This document shows, piece by piece, positions 55,238 to 63,560 of a stretch of DNA of 64,000 bases. The DNA comes from Chlamydiales bacterium (GTDB lineage Bacteria; Chlamydiota; Chlamydiia; Chlamydiales; JAAKFR01). The DNA lies in contig JAJACP010000001.1 in NCBI GenBank assembly GCA_022601445.1, positions 263,684 through 327,683 on the forward strand, read 5' to 3'. The notes beneath the pieces are model-generated. The model saw only the letters and a list, made by a program, of their open reading frames with translations, did no database searches and had not been told where the DNA came from. How positions within the stretch are numbered: the stretch's first letter is position 1; every line of letters begins with the position of its first letter. The position numbers were made by a program, and so were the translations under genes.

Positions 55238-56551
55238 ATGCTAACGAGCTGTATCCTTCTTTCGGTTTTTTTTCTGATCTGGGCGTTTTTCTTAACGACA
55301 ACTACCCACACCCTCACACGCCTGGGTGAGACACGCTCGCTTGAGCTTGTCAAAAACTATCCTTACCGGTTTTTTTACTATCCTTTTCACTCTCTATTAT
55401 TTAAAAAACCTCCTTTTGAACTCATTATTTTTTCGGCAACCCTTGGGGAAAACGTGGCACGCCTCGGCTATGCGGCGACGGCTGTTTTTGGTCTTCTTCA
55501 CTTCTCCTCTTTATCCGCTCTCCATGTGGTGTGGATTTCTATTCTGCTTTTATTCCTTATCTTGTTAATTGGAGACTTTTTCCCCAGGCTCTGGGCCATC
55601 CGCAATCCTGAATATGCGCTCTCTTTTTCGCTTGCGTTTGCCTCTTTTTTCCTCTTTCTTTCATTCCCGTTTTCGTTTGTCTTTCTGAAGTTCGCTGATT
55701 ACTCCACCCGCGTGCGTGAGAAAGTCCAGGGAGGTGATCCGCTTGAGGAGATGAAGGAGACGATTGTAAACATCCTCCATACAGCAGATGTAAAAGGAAA
55801 ACTCAATGCAACTGATATCAAGCTGATTGAATCGGTGGTGAAGTTTAAAGACCGGATTGTTCGTGAAGTGATGGTACCGAGGGTTGATCTTTTCAGCCTG
55901 GGGGGAGAGACCTCGATTCGATCAGCTGCCCGCTCACTTGTAGAAGAGGGATATAGCCGAACGCCTGTGTATAAAGAGAGTGTAGACAACATCATTGGCG
56001 TTTTGATGTTTAAAGACATACTTGAGCTTTATATGGACTGTTTAGAGGAGAAAAAAGACACCTCTTTATTAGACGCTCCGATTGAAACGATTGCAAAAAG
56101 CGTTTTCTACACTCCAGAAACAAAAAAAGTCTCCCACCTTCTTCAGGAATTTCGCACAAAGCAGATGCATATGGCCATCGTGGTGGATGAATATGGAGGC
56201 ACCGAGGGAGTGGTCACCATGGAAGACATTTTAGAGGAGATTGTGGGGGAGATCGCGGACGAATACGATGTGGATGAAGAGCTACTCTATACGGCGCAGC
56301 CTGGAGGAGGTAGTTGGATTGTCGATGCGCGCCTGTCTATTTTAGATGCTGAGGAGATTTTCCATATCCACGTCCCTCAGGAAGGTGATTACGACACCAT
56401 TGGCGGCTATATATTCCATAAAGTGGGAGCTATCCCCGAAAAAGGGCTCCGGATCCATCATGAAGATTTCGATTTGGAGATTTTGAGTGCCTCGGAACGG
56501 AGCATCGAAAAAGTGCGTGTCACTCCTAGACACAAAGAGAGCGAGGAATGA
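55238..56551 (+). CDS. CNNM/CorC-type membrane protein with CBS domains
   Basis: The protein has 437 residues from the ATG at 55238 (MLTSCILLSVFFLIW); a GTG six codons earlier is an alternative. A DUF21/CNNM membrane domain (about 1-170, four helices) precedes two CBS motifs (about 205-330: REVMVPRVDLFSL, GYSRTPVYKESVDNIIGVLMFKDIL, MAIVVDEYGGTEGVVTMEDILEEIVGEI). A CorC_HlyC domain (about 350-430: WIVDARLSILDAEEIF) ends the protein. The family includes Mg2+/Co2+ transport factors and proteins once called hemolysins (TlyC). It overlaps rny by 4 bp. Confidence 0.92.
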   Translation: MLTSCILLSVFFLIWAFFLTTTTHTLTRLGETRSLELVKNYPYRFFYYPFHSLLFKKPPFELIIFSATLGENVARLGYAATAVFGLLHFSSLSALHVVWISILLLFLILLIGDFFPRLWAIRNPEYALSFSLAFASFFLFLSFPFSFVFLKFADYSTRVREKVQGGDPLEEMKETIVNILHTADVKGKLNATDIKLIESVVKFKDRIVREVMVPRVDLFSLGGETSIRSAARSLVEEGYSRTPVYKESVDNIIGVLMFKDILELYMDCLEEKKDTSLLDAPIETIAKSVFYTPETKKVSHLLQEFRTKQMHMAIVVDEYGGTEGVVTMEDILEEIVGEIADEYDVDEELLYTAQPGGGSWIVDARLSILDAEEIFHIHVPQEGDYDTIGGYIFHKVGAIPEKGLRIHHEDFDLEILSASERSIEKVRVTPRHKESEE

Positions 56552-58032
56552 ACGTGATGCTTCCGCTCACGACTTTTCTGATTGGACTGCTTCTCTATTA
56601 TCTCATCCATAAAGTGAAAACAGGGGGCTTTGAAAAGCTCTCTGAGCAAATTTTGCAAAGAGCCCAAATAGAAGCAGAACGCAAGCAGAGCGCACTTACC
56701 CTCAAACTTCAAGAGAGAGAGTTTACTTCTCGTTCAGAAATCGAGCAAAAAAGGCTCAAGGAAAAGCAAAAGATCGATAGGCAGCTCGAAGAGATCGAAA
56801 AAAAGCTCTTGGAGATCCACAAAAAAGAAGCGAAGCTTGAAAAAATCGAAGATGAGCGCCTGATCCTCCAGGAGAAACAGGCGGCTATTTTGAAAGAATT
56901 AGAACGACTTGCCTCTCTAACCCAAGAGGAGGCACGCGCTGAGCTCTTTCAAAAAATCTCTCAAGAGAGCCAGCATGAAATGGCCAAACTGATTTTGCGA
57001 ACAAAAAAAGAGGCTGAGGAAGAGAGTAAAAAGAGCGCTGCCGCGATCATCGCAACCGCCATTAACCGAATGGTACTCTCGACAACCTCAGAGGTTTCTG
57101 TCATTACCGTCGCCCTTCCCAACCAAGAGATGAAAGGACGTGTGATTGGACGAGAGGGGCGCAATATCCGCGCGCTTGAGCAGTCAACAGGCGTCAACTT
57201 TGTCGTAGACGATACGCCCAATGCCATTGTCATCTCCGGATTTGATCCCATTCGCAAGGAGATTGCCAAGCAAGCTTTAAAAACCTTGATTCAAGATGGG
57301 CGTATTCATCCCACACGTATTGAAGAAGTTGTCCAAAGGACTCAAGAGCGTGTGAGAGTCGAGATCAAAGAGCACGGAGAAGATGCAGCGCTACGTGCTT
57401 CTGTCATCGGCCTTCACCCCGAGCTACTGACTCTTCTAGGACAGTTGAATTTTCGTTTTAGTTATGGTCAAAATGTGTTAGAGCACTCTGTTGAAGTGAG
57501 TCGCTTAATGGGAATGATTGCCAGTGAGTTGGGTCTGGATTGCGCGCTTGCGCGGCGTATGGGGCTTTTACATGATATTGGAAAAGCGGTTTCACACGAA
57601 GTAGAGGGCTCCCACGCTCTGATTGGCCGCGATCAAGCGCTCCGCTTTGGTGAAAGTGAAGCGGTGGCCAATGGAATTGGGTGCCACCATGAAGAGATTC
57701 TTCCATTGACAATTGAGGGCAGTCTGTGTGGTGCGGCCGATCGGATTTCGGGCAGCCGTCCCGGAGCACGGGTTGAGGCTTTAGAGAACTATCTAAAGCG
57801 TGCGCATAAACTAGAGCGCATTTCCACCCAGTTTGAGGGAGTGGAGCAAGCCTATGCCCTACAGGCTGGACGTGAGATTCGGGTGATTGTCGAACCCGAT
57901 CGATTTGATGATACCGCGACGATTCACCTAGCCCGGTCAATTGCCAAGCAGATTGAGGATGAGCTGAGTTATCCTGGTCGGATTAAAGTGACCGTTATCC
58001 GCGAAAAACGCGCTATTGAATATGCCACTTAA
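56548..58032 (+). CDS. rny: Ribonuclease Y
   Basis: RNase Y is a membrane-anchored endoribonuclease that starts mRNA decay. The 494 residues show an N-terminal anchor (about 4-19), a long coiled coil (about 25-165, Glu/Lys/Gln-rich heptads), a KH domain (about 180-250: MKGRVIGREGRNIRALEQSTG), and an HD domain (about 300-400: LEHSVEVSRLMGMIA, ARRMGLLHDIGKA, HHEEILP). A conserved C-terminal extension ends IREKRAIEYAT. It overlaps the upstream CBS gene by 4 bp. RNase R, RNase Y and YbeY therefore lie in one 6-kb stretch. Confidence 0.95.
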   Translation: MNVMLPLTTFLIGLLLYYLIHKVKTGGFEKLSEQILQRAQIEAERKQSALTLKLQEREFTSRSEIEQKRLKEKQKIDRQLEEIEKKLLEIHKKEAKLEKIEDERLILQEKQAAILKELERLASLTQEEARAELFQKISQESQHEMAKLILRTKKEAEEESKKSAAAIIATAINRMVLSTTSEVSVITVALPNQEMKGRVIGREGRNIRALEQSTGVNFVVDDTPNAIVISGFDPIRKEIAKQALKTLIQDGRIHPTRIEEVVQRTQERVRVEIKEHGEDAALRASVIGLHPELLTLLGQLNFRFSYGQNVLEHSVEVSRLMGMIASELGLDCALARRMGLLHDIGKAVSHEVEGSHALIGRDQALRFGESEAVANGIGCHHEEILPLTIEGSLCGAADRISGSRPGARVEALENYLKRAHKLERISTQFEGVEQAYALQAGREIRVIVEPDRFDDTATIHLARSIAKQIEDELSYPGRIKVTVIREKRAIEYAT

Positions 58033-58041
58033 CCCCACATC

Positions 58042-58067
58042 CGCGCCCGTGCCCGCGCCCGCGCCCG
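58042..58067. repeat. CGCGCC hexamer tandem repeat
   Basis: Four and a third copies of CGCGCC lie 10 bp after the rny stop, the second copy carrying a C-to-T change (CGTGCC). The tract is much more GC-rich than its surroundings and non-coding. Copy number could vary by slippage. Confidence 0.9.
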
Positions 58068-58127
58068 AAATCACTCAACCTTGAACCACCCTTCTTTCCT
58101 CACATCCACGCACAAACTGATTATGCC

Positions 58128-58156
58128 TTGACACACCAAATCTCATGGGTTATTCC
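58128..58156 (+). promoter_or_regulatory. Possible promoter of rsbV
   Basis: A perfect TTGACA (58128-58133) is followed after 17 bp by a poor -10 match, TATTCC (58151-58156). The predicted start falls about 15 bp ahead of the rsbV ribosome binding site. The weak -10 keeps this tentative. Confidence 0.35.
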
Positions 58157-58179
58157 TTGTGAATAGTCTGGAGGAGCTC

Positions 58180-58515
58180 ATGGAAATTTTTGAAGAAGAA
58201 AAAGGAAAAGCAACTGTTTTTTCGCTTAAAGGAAGACTCGATAGCGCCTCTTCAACTGATGTAGAAAAAAAAATCCTTGAAGTGATTGAAGGTGGGTCTA
58301 AAAACGTAATTCTCGATTTTTCTTCCCTCGATTACATTTCAAGCGCTGGAATCCGCGTTCTTGTGCATTGCCATAAAGAAATCGAAAAAAAACAGGGTCA
58401 TATCTGCTTAGCTGCTGTTTCTAAACCAATTGAAAACGTACTCTATATTACAGGGTTCCTCCCCTACTTTAAAGTTTATGAAGGAAGGTCCCAAGCAATT
58501 GAGGATCTGAATTGA
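58180..58515 (+). CDS. rsbV: Anti-sigma factor antagonist (STAS domain), RsbV-like
   Basis: The protein has 111 residues from the ATG at 58180, which has GGAGGAG six bases upstream; a GTG seven codons earlier is less likely. A single STAS domain has the phosphorylation-site region LDYISSAGIRVLV. Such proteins bind an RsbW-type kinase when unphosphorylated and so free a sigma factor. In chlamydiae the partner-switch network links RsbV/RsbW to sigma factor activity and energy state. The rsbW and rsbU partners are not in this window. Position before the DUF3604 gene matches Chlamydia rsbV_1. Confidence 0.92.
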   Translation: MEIFEEEKGKATVFSLKGRLDSASSTDVEKKILEVIEGGSKNVILDFSSLDYISSAGIRVLVHCHKEIEKKQGHICLAAVSKPIENVLYITGFLPYFKVYEGRSQAIEDLN

Positions 58516-58574
58516 GAAAAAACGCTCAGACAGATATGATCCTATTTCTTACAATTTAACTTAAGTACTCTTAT

Positions 58575-60464
58575 ATGCGTCGATCCATCTGCTATAGCGA
58601 GCCTCAGGTAGCACGCGCCGGGCAAACCTCAACGTGGAAATTCCACTACACAACATCCTCTTCCCTTCCAAAAGGAACGCGGATGAAATTCGATATGCTG
58701 AGCCAAGGAAGAGATATTGACTGGGAAGTTCCCTCCGCTAATCTCGAAGAAGAAGCCAATGTCATCTACGCCGAACTAGAGGATGGAGAGCTCATCGAAC
58801 TCTCTGAGGTCGAGGCGCCAGATTCAATTGTCCCTCAATATGAGTTTACGCTCCCTTCTCCTCTAAAAATTGGGGGAAAAGTCACCATTGTCATGGGGGT
58901 TCCTCCAACCCATGACGGCTCTTCGGAAGAATTTGGTAATGAATGTCAACTCACCATTCAACGCCGTCGCCCCTTCTACCTCTACATCGATCCTAAAGGA
59001 AAGGGAAACTACGAAGATCCTGAAATTTTCTCCGTCGACATCCGGGGGAGCGCGCTCCACACGATCCGCATTCTCGCGCCCTCTTTTGTCGCAAAAAACA
59101 AACGGTTTGATATCACGGTCCGATTCGAAGATGAATATGGAAATTTAACCAATTCAGCTCCTGAAGAGACGTTAATTGAGCTTTCCTATGAGCATCTGCG
59201 CGAGAATTTAAACTGGAAGCTTTTTGTCCCTGAAACAGGCTTTGTGACCCTCCCCAACCTCTATTTTAACGAGGCGGGCACCTACCGAATCCAACTGAGA
59301 AACCTCCATACAAAAGAGACCTTCATCTCAGCCCCGGTTAAGTGCTTTCAAGAAAATGGCCGCAACCTCTTTTGGGGCTTGCTACATGGAGAATCAGAAC
59401 GGGTCGATTCAACCGAAAACATTGAAAGTTGCCTACGCCACTTTCGTGATGAGAAAGCCTTTAACTTTTTTGCTACCTCACCCTTCGATAATGTTGAAGA
59501 GACGTCGAATGAAATCTGGAAAACGATCTCCCAAAATGTCACCGAATTCAATGAAGAGGACCGCTTTGCTACCCTTCTAGGCTTCCAATTTAAAGGAGAG
59601 CCCGGCAGAGAAGGTATGCGACAAATGCTTTTTCATAAAGATGCTAAACCCATCTTAAGGCAGAAAGAATCGAAATACTCAACTCTGGGTAAAATTTATA
59701 AGACATTCACCCCAAAAGATCTCCTTTCGATCCCCACGTTTACGATGGGTAAAGGTAAGCATTTTGACTTTAAGGACTTTAACCCTGAATTTGAGCGTGT
59801 GGTCGAAATCTACAACGCTTGGGGAAGCTCTGAGGGACTAGATGGAACCTATCCGATTACAGGTGGTGTGGAGGCGACGTCTGCAGGCTCTATTGTGGAA
59901 GCATTAAAAAAGAACATACGCTTTGGTTTTGTTGCCGGCGGCTTGGATGATCGGGGAATCTATAGCGATTTTTACGAAAGCGATCAACAGCAGTACACGC
60001 CAGGGTTAACGGGAATCATGTGCGAAAAATATACACGTGAATCCATGTTGGAAGCGCTGGCAAAACGGAGTTGTTACGCGACCACAGGAGCGCGCATCAT
60101 TGTGGGCTTCCATGTAGCGGGTCAGCCGATGGGCTCGTTTCTCTCCTCAGCACAAAAACCCGGGCTTTGCGTCAACAGACACATTTCCGGCTATCTTGCC
60201 GGCACGGCAAAACTCAAGCAAGTGGAAGTGATCCGCAATGGCACTGTCATTCACACCTTCTCTCCCACTGAATATCACTACGATTATTACTATGATGATA
60301 TGGAGCCTCTTGATAAGGTTACTTTAGATGGGCAAGGAAGTGATCCCTTCGTCTTTTACTACTTGAGAGTCACGCAGGAAGATGGTCATATGGCCTGGAG
60401 CTCTCCCATTTGGGTTGATTGTGCACCTGAGTCGCCTCCTGCAAAAGGGAAAAAAAGTGGATAA
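58575..60464 (+). CDS. DUF3604-like protein (CT425-type), unknown function
   Basis: This 629-residue soluble protein has no signal or membrane segment. The N-terminal half (1-260) is beta-rich, with Ig-like strands (YRIQLRNLHTKETF). The C-terminal half (about 265-610) resembles DUF3604, a PHP-phosphoesterase relative: FWGLLHGESERVDSTENIESCLRHFRDEKAFNFFATS, LLGFQFKG, VEIYNAWGSSEG, IRFGFVAGGLDDRG, YTRESMLEALAKRSCYATTGARI. The usual GDLHxHT metal motif reads GLLHGES, so metal binding may be altered. Place between rsbV and the menaquinone genes matches CT425 as I recall. Confidence 0.8.
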   Translation: MRRSICYSEPQVARAGQTSTWKFHYTTSSSLPKGTRMKFDMLSQGRDIDWEVPSANLEEEANVIYAELEDGELIELSEVEAPDSIVPQYEFTLPSPLKIGGKVTIVMGVPPTHDGSSEEFGNECQLTIQRRRPFYLYIDPKGKGNYEDPEIFSVDIRGSALHTIRILAPSFVAKNKRFDITVRFEDEYGNLTNSAPEETLIELSYEHLRENLNWKLFVPETGFVTLPNLYFNEAGTYRIQLRNLHTKETFISAPVKCFQENGRNLFWGLLHGESERVDSTENIESCLRHFRDEKAFNFFATSPFDNVEETSNEIWKTISQNVTEFNEEDRFATLLGFQFKGEPGREGMRQMLFHKDAKPILRQKESKYSTLGKIYKTFTPKDLLSIPTFTMGKGKHFDFKDFNPEFERVVEIYNAWGSSEGLDGTYPITGGVEATSAGSIVEALKKNIRFGFVAGGLDDRGIYSDFYESDQQQYTPGLTGIMCEKYTRESMLEALAKRSCYATTGARIIVGFHVAGQPMGSFLSSAQKPGLCVNRHISGYLAGTAKLKQVEVIRNGTVIHTFSPTEYHYDYYYDDMEPLDKVTLDGQGSDPFVFYYLRVTQEDGHMAWSSPIWVDCAPESPPAKGKKSG

Positions 60465-60651
60465 CTTAATCCTAACAATCATTGCAGCCGTTGTCCTCAT
60501 GGGGCTTGTCATTGCAGGGCTTGCCATTGGATTAATCTTAACTGGAAAATCACGACTAAAACGAGGATGCGGTTTGTCGCCTAAGAAAAAGAAGGATGAC
60601 AGCAGCTCATGCCCCTTGTGTGGAGATAAAAAAGATGAGTGTGACAAGTGA
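60457..60651 (+). CDS. nqrM: NqrM-like Na+-NQR maturation protein (DUF539)
   Basis: The gene encodes 64 residues from a GTG at 60457, preceded by AAGGGA at six bases and overlapping the upstream gene by 8 bp. One membrane helix (about 4-26, ILTIIAAVVLMGLVIAGLAIGLIL) is followed by a basic link and a cysteine-bearing tail (GCGLSP, CPLC and a last DEC). The helix plus CGL...CxxC layout fits NqrM, which delivers iron for the NqrD/E site of Na+-translocating NADH:quinone reductase. Neighbouring menaquinone genes support a respiratory role. The assignment is by pattern; the usual CGGL is CGL here. Confidence 0.6.
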   Translation: MDNLILTIIAAVVLMGLVIAGLAIGLILTGKSRLKRGCGLSPKKKKDDSSSCPLCGDKKDECDK

Positions 60652-61720
60652 ATGTACCCTGGATGCGATTACAGAAAAAGTAGAGGCTAAAGAGCGTCTA
60701 ACACCTGAAGAGGGCCTTTCCCTTCTTCACGCTACCGAACCAGATGAAATCGAACAGATCCGCGCTCTTGCTGATCGTGTTCGTAAACGAACTGTTGGTG
60801 ACGTTGTTCACTTTGCCTCCACTCTTTACATTCATCCCACTAACCTATGCGAGCTCAACTGCCCTATGTGCTCTTTCTACGCAAAACCGGGTTGGGACAA
60901 GGCGTGGTTTTTAACGCCTGAGCAGATCGAAGCGAAAGTGCGCCAAAACTATGACAAAGGTTTGACAGAGGTTCATGTGGTAGGAGGTCTATGGCGCGAC
61001 TGCAACTTAGATTATTACCAAGAGATGTTCACGCGCATCAAAGCGATCGATCCTGATCTGCACATTAAAGCCCTCACCCCTGTTGAGTATGATTTTCTTG
61101 CCAAACTACATGATATCCCCATTGATGAGGTATTTCGTCGGATGATGAGTTGGGGGCTCGGCTCGTTACCCGGCGGAGGGGCTGAAATTTTGGTCGAGGA
61201 GATTCGGAAAAAAGTAGCGCCGGGGAAAATCACGTCTGACGAATATCTAGAAATTCATGCTCTTGCACATCGACTTGGACTGCGTTCCAATATCACCATG
61301 CTCTTTGGGCATATTGAATCGTATGAAGACATCCTCTCTCATTTGGTGCAAGTGCGGGACTTCCAAGACCAAACAGGCGGTTTTCGGGCCTTTATTCCCT
61401 TAAAATTTGGACTAGAAAACAACGCGCTTGGAAAACGGAAAAAGCAGATCAAAGAGAAAAATGTTTCGCTCGTGTACGCCGTTTCGCGTTTAATGCTCGA
61501 TAATGTCCAACACTTGAAAGTGCTTTGGAACTACGTAGGCGTACAAGAAGCTCTTGAGCTACTCCGCTGGGGCGGAAATGACCTCTCCTCTACCAACACC
61601 GACGAGAAGATCATCGCAATGGCCGGCGGCGCGCGCATCCTCATGGACAAAGAGACGATGACTTCCTTAATCAAAGGAGTCGGGCGCACCCCTCGTCTTA
61701 CTCATACGGGGGCAATGTAA
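60635..61720 (+). CDS. mqnE: Aminodeoxyfutalosine synthase (radical SAM)
   Basis: MqnE joins the MqnA product to SAM to make aminofutalosine in the futalosine menaquinone pathway. The ATG at 60635 (MSVTSECTLDAI) has GGAG nine bases upstream, giving 361 residues; a frame 13 codons longer overlaps the NqrM-like gene further. The radical-SAM triad is in NLCELNCPMCSFY. GLTEVHVVGGLWRDCNLDYYQ and SWGLGSLPGGGAEIL are close to MqnE motifs; MqnC is the related alternative. The stop overlaps the mqnA ATG by one base. Confidence 0.88.
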   Translation: MSVTSECTLDAITEKVEAKERLTPEEGLSLLHATEPDEIEQIRALADRVRKRTVGDVVHFASTLYIHPTNLCELNCPMCSFYAKPGWDKAWFLTPEQIEAKVRQNYDKGLTEVHVVGGLWRDCNLDYYQEMFTRIKAIDPDLHIKALTPVEYDFLAKLHDIPIDEVFRRMMSWGLGSLPGGGAEILVEEIRKKVAPGKITSDEYLEIHALAHRLGLRSNITMLFGHIESYEDILSHLVQVRDFQDQTGGFRAFIPLKFGLENNALGKRKKQIKEKNVSLVYAVSRLMLDNVQHLKVLWNYVGVQEALELLRWGGNDLSSTNTDEKIIAMAGGARILMDKETMTSLIKGVGRTPRLTHTGAM

Positions 61721-62469
61721 TGACACACATCGGCATGGTTGAATACATCAACGCCCTTCCCTTTCACCTTCCTTTTCGACTTGGAGAGATCAAGACAGAG
61801 GCCTCGATTACCTATGGGATTCCGAGCGCTGTGAATGCACAGCTTCGTGCGGGAAAGCTTGATATGGCCTTAACCAGCTGCGCCGAATACTTTGATGGCC
61901 CTTACCAACTGCTTCCCGGTTTTTGCATCGGCGCGTGTAAAGAGATCTTAAGCGTCAACCTCTATACACGACTCCCAAAGCTTGACGGGGCTACGATTGC
62001 CGTGACTCATCACAGTGCCACCTCCATTGCCCTTCTAAAAGTGCTCTGCCACCACTTTTGGAAAGTGGAGCCCACCTTTATTCCCCTTGAGCGTGAAAAA
62101 CCCTTAACTCACTACGATGCCTTCCTTTTGATTGGAGATGAGGCTCTCGAGCAACTGACGATTCCTGGGTACCAAACCATTGATCTAGCAAGCGCTTGGT
62201 ATGAGGCGACTCAACTTCCCTTTGTCTTTGCCGTCTTTGCGCAAAGGGGGGGAGCCCACGACCACTCAGGAGAACTCGAAGCGTCCCTTCAGTGGAGTGA
62301 AGCAAATCGGGGGCGCCTGATCCATGAGGCTCACCTACAAAGTGGTCTTGCTCCTGAATTAATCGATCGCTACTACACACTGTGCCGCTACCGTTTGGAA
62401 GACAAAGAGCGGGAGGGCCTGAATCTATTTCAACAGCTGAGAGAACATGTATCAAAAGTCTGCGCCTGA
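61720..62469 (+). CDS. mqnA: Chorismate dehydratase
   Basis: MqnA converts chorismate to 3-enolpyruvylbenzoate, the first futalosine-pathway step. The 249-residue periplasmic-binding-protein-like fold shows IGMVEYINALPFHLPFRLG, SAVNAQLRAGKLDMALTSCAEYF, and IAVTHHSATSIALLKVLC. LIGDEALEQ and DLASAWYEATQLPFVFAVFA follow. The related MqnD is less likely because of the N-terminal NALPF motif. It overlaps mqnE by one base and menG by 23 bp. Confidence 0.9.
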   Translation: MTHIGMVEYINALPFHLPFRLGEIKTEASITYGIPSAVNAQLRAGKLDMALTSCAEYFDGPYQLLPGFCIGACKEILSVNLYTRLPKLDGATIAVTHHSATSIALLKVLCHHFWKVEPTFIPLEREKPLTHYDAFLLIGDEALEQLTIPGYQTIDLASAWYEATQLPFVFAVFAQRGGAHDHSGELEASLQWSEANRGRLIHEAHLQSGLAPELIDRYYTLCRYRLEDKEREGLNLFQQLREHVSKVCA

Positions 62470-63199
62470 ATCCATCCAGGCGCTATTTGCCAGCATCGCT
62501 GAAAACTATGACAAGGCTAACACCACCTTCTCCTTTGGCTTGCACAAAAAGTGGAATCGAAAGCTGATTCAAGCAGTTGGTAAGCCCCGTACTCTCCTCG
62601 ATTTATGTGCTGGCACCGGTGAAATTGGATTTGGCTATTTAGCCCAAAATCCACATGCTGAGGCCATCTTGTTAGATTTTTGCCCCGAGATGCTAGCAGT
62701 TGCCAAGCAGAAAGGATCCGCATTTGACGGACGGTATACCTTGATTGAAGGAGATGCACAAAAACTCCCCTTTGAAGATCAATCTGTAGACGGAGTCACC
62801 ATCTCTTATGGAATCCGGAATGTCCGTGAACCCATGCGCTGCTTCCAAGAGGTCGCACGTGTGCTCCGTCCTCAAAGCCGTTTTGCAATTCTTGAACTCA
62901 CTCGACCCCGCTCCCCTTTGCTTCGCGCCTCACATCGGATCTATCTAAAATGGATTTTACCCCTTTTGGGCAAGATTGCAGCTAAAAATGGAGAGGCATA
63001 CCGTTATCTCTCCAACAGTATTGAGGGATTTACCTCGCCGCATGAGCTCGAAAATATGTTAAAAAAAGTGGGACTTAAACCGGTAAAAAGAATTTCTTTG
63101 ATGGGAGGGCTGTCCACTATATTGGTCGCTGAGACTGCGCCTGCGCCACAATCGCATCATATTGACGACTTTTCCGGCACGACTCAAGCATCCATTTGA
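62447..63199 (+). CDS. menG: Demethylmenaquinone methyltransferase (UbiE/MenG family)
   Basis: This SAM-dependent C-methyltransferase finishes menaquinone synthesis. The 250 residues have the UbiE signature FASIAENYDKANTTFSFGLHKKWNRK, motif I LLDLCAGTGEIGFGYL, GDAQKLPFEDQSVDGVTISYGIRNV, and ARVLRPQSRFAILELTRP. The long 23-bp overlap with mqnA implies translational coupling, making mqnE-mqnA-menG one unit. The 3' end overlaps a convergent small gene by 83 bp. Confidence 0.93.
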   Translation: MYQKSAPESIQALFASIAENYDKANTTFSFGLHKKWNRKLIQAVGKPRTLLDLCAGTGEIGFGYLAQNPHAEAILLDFCPEMLAVAKQKGSAFDGRYTLIEGDAQKLPFEDQSVDGVTISYGIRNVREPMRCFQEVARVLRPQSRFAILELTRPRSPLLRASHRIYLKWILPLLGKIAAKNGEAYRYLSNSIEGFTSPHELENMLKKVGLKPVKRISLMGGLSTILVAETAPAPQSHHIDDFSGTTQASI

Positions 63200-63485
63200 C
63201 CGACAACAGCGTCAACAATCCTCCCGCAATCCCTACACCCATCAGAGAGACATAATAGGGAGCCAGTTGCATGGTCCATCCCAAAGCCTGGTAGGTAGGC
63301 AGCACCATGGCAATGGCAAAGGCAATGAGAGCCACGCCCACAACGGTGGCGCAAGCATTGAAGATATAATCGAGATTTCTCACTCTACGATCATCCAGAA
63401 GCCCAAAAACACGATCGCCCATGTCTGCTTCACGATGCGTACTCTCTATTACACTCTGAGGAGGCTGAGAACAACAACTAAACAT
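63117..63485 (-). CDS. Small two-helix membrane protein, unknown function
   Basis: The protein has 122 residues from the ATG at 63485 (MFSCCSQPPQSV); a GTG two codons upstream is also open. A hydrophilic N-terminal 40 residues is followed by two hydrophobic helices (about 44-64 and 75-98) and a basic tail. The bilobed layout fits an Inc-type or generic small membrane protein. Its last 83 bp overlap the end of menG on the other strand, which lowers confidence in the 3' part only slightly because the frame and composition stay consistent. Confidence 0.55.
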   Translation of the reverse strand: MFSCCSQPPQSVIESTHREADMGDRVFGLLDDRRVRNLDYIFNACATVVGVALIAFAIAMVLPTYQALGWTMQLAPYYVSLMGVGIAGGLLTLLSVKWMLESCRKSRQYDAIVAQAQSQRPI

Positions 63486-63514
63486 GAGCACATTCTAACA
63501 ACTAATTGTTAAAA

Positions 63515-63541
63515 AAAGATTAAGATTGAACCTTAATCTTT
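63515..63541. repeat. 10-bp inverted repeat overlapping the promoter of the last gene
   Basis: AAAGATTAAG and CTTAATCTTT are separated by seven bases, which contain most of the -35 box. Read on the minus strand the hairpin is followed by a T run. It may be an operator over the promoter or a terminator protecting the minus-strand gene at 63117-63485. Confidence 0.6.
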
Positions 63542-63553
63542 TCTTGATATAAT
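63526..63553 (+). promoter_or_regulatory. Promoter of the last (partial) gene
   Basis: TTGAAC (63526-63531), a 16-bp spacer and a consensus TATAAT (63548-63553) lie directly ahead of the ATG at 63561. The predicted start is at or just before the ATG, so the mRNA would be almost leaderless; no ribosome binding site is visible. Confidence 0.55.
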
Positions 63554-63560
63554 AAATGCC

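Noticed and set aside
57458-57940. 160-codon minus-strand frame inside rny
   Set aside because: It is fully contained in the conserved HD and C-terminal domains of RNase Y, and its peptide is low in plausible structure.
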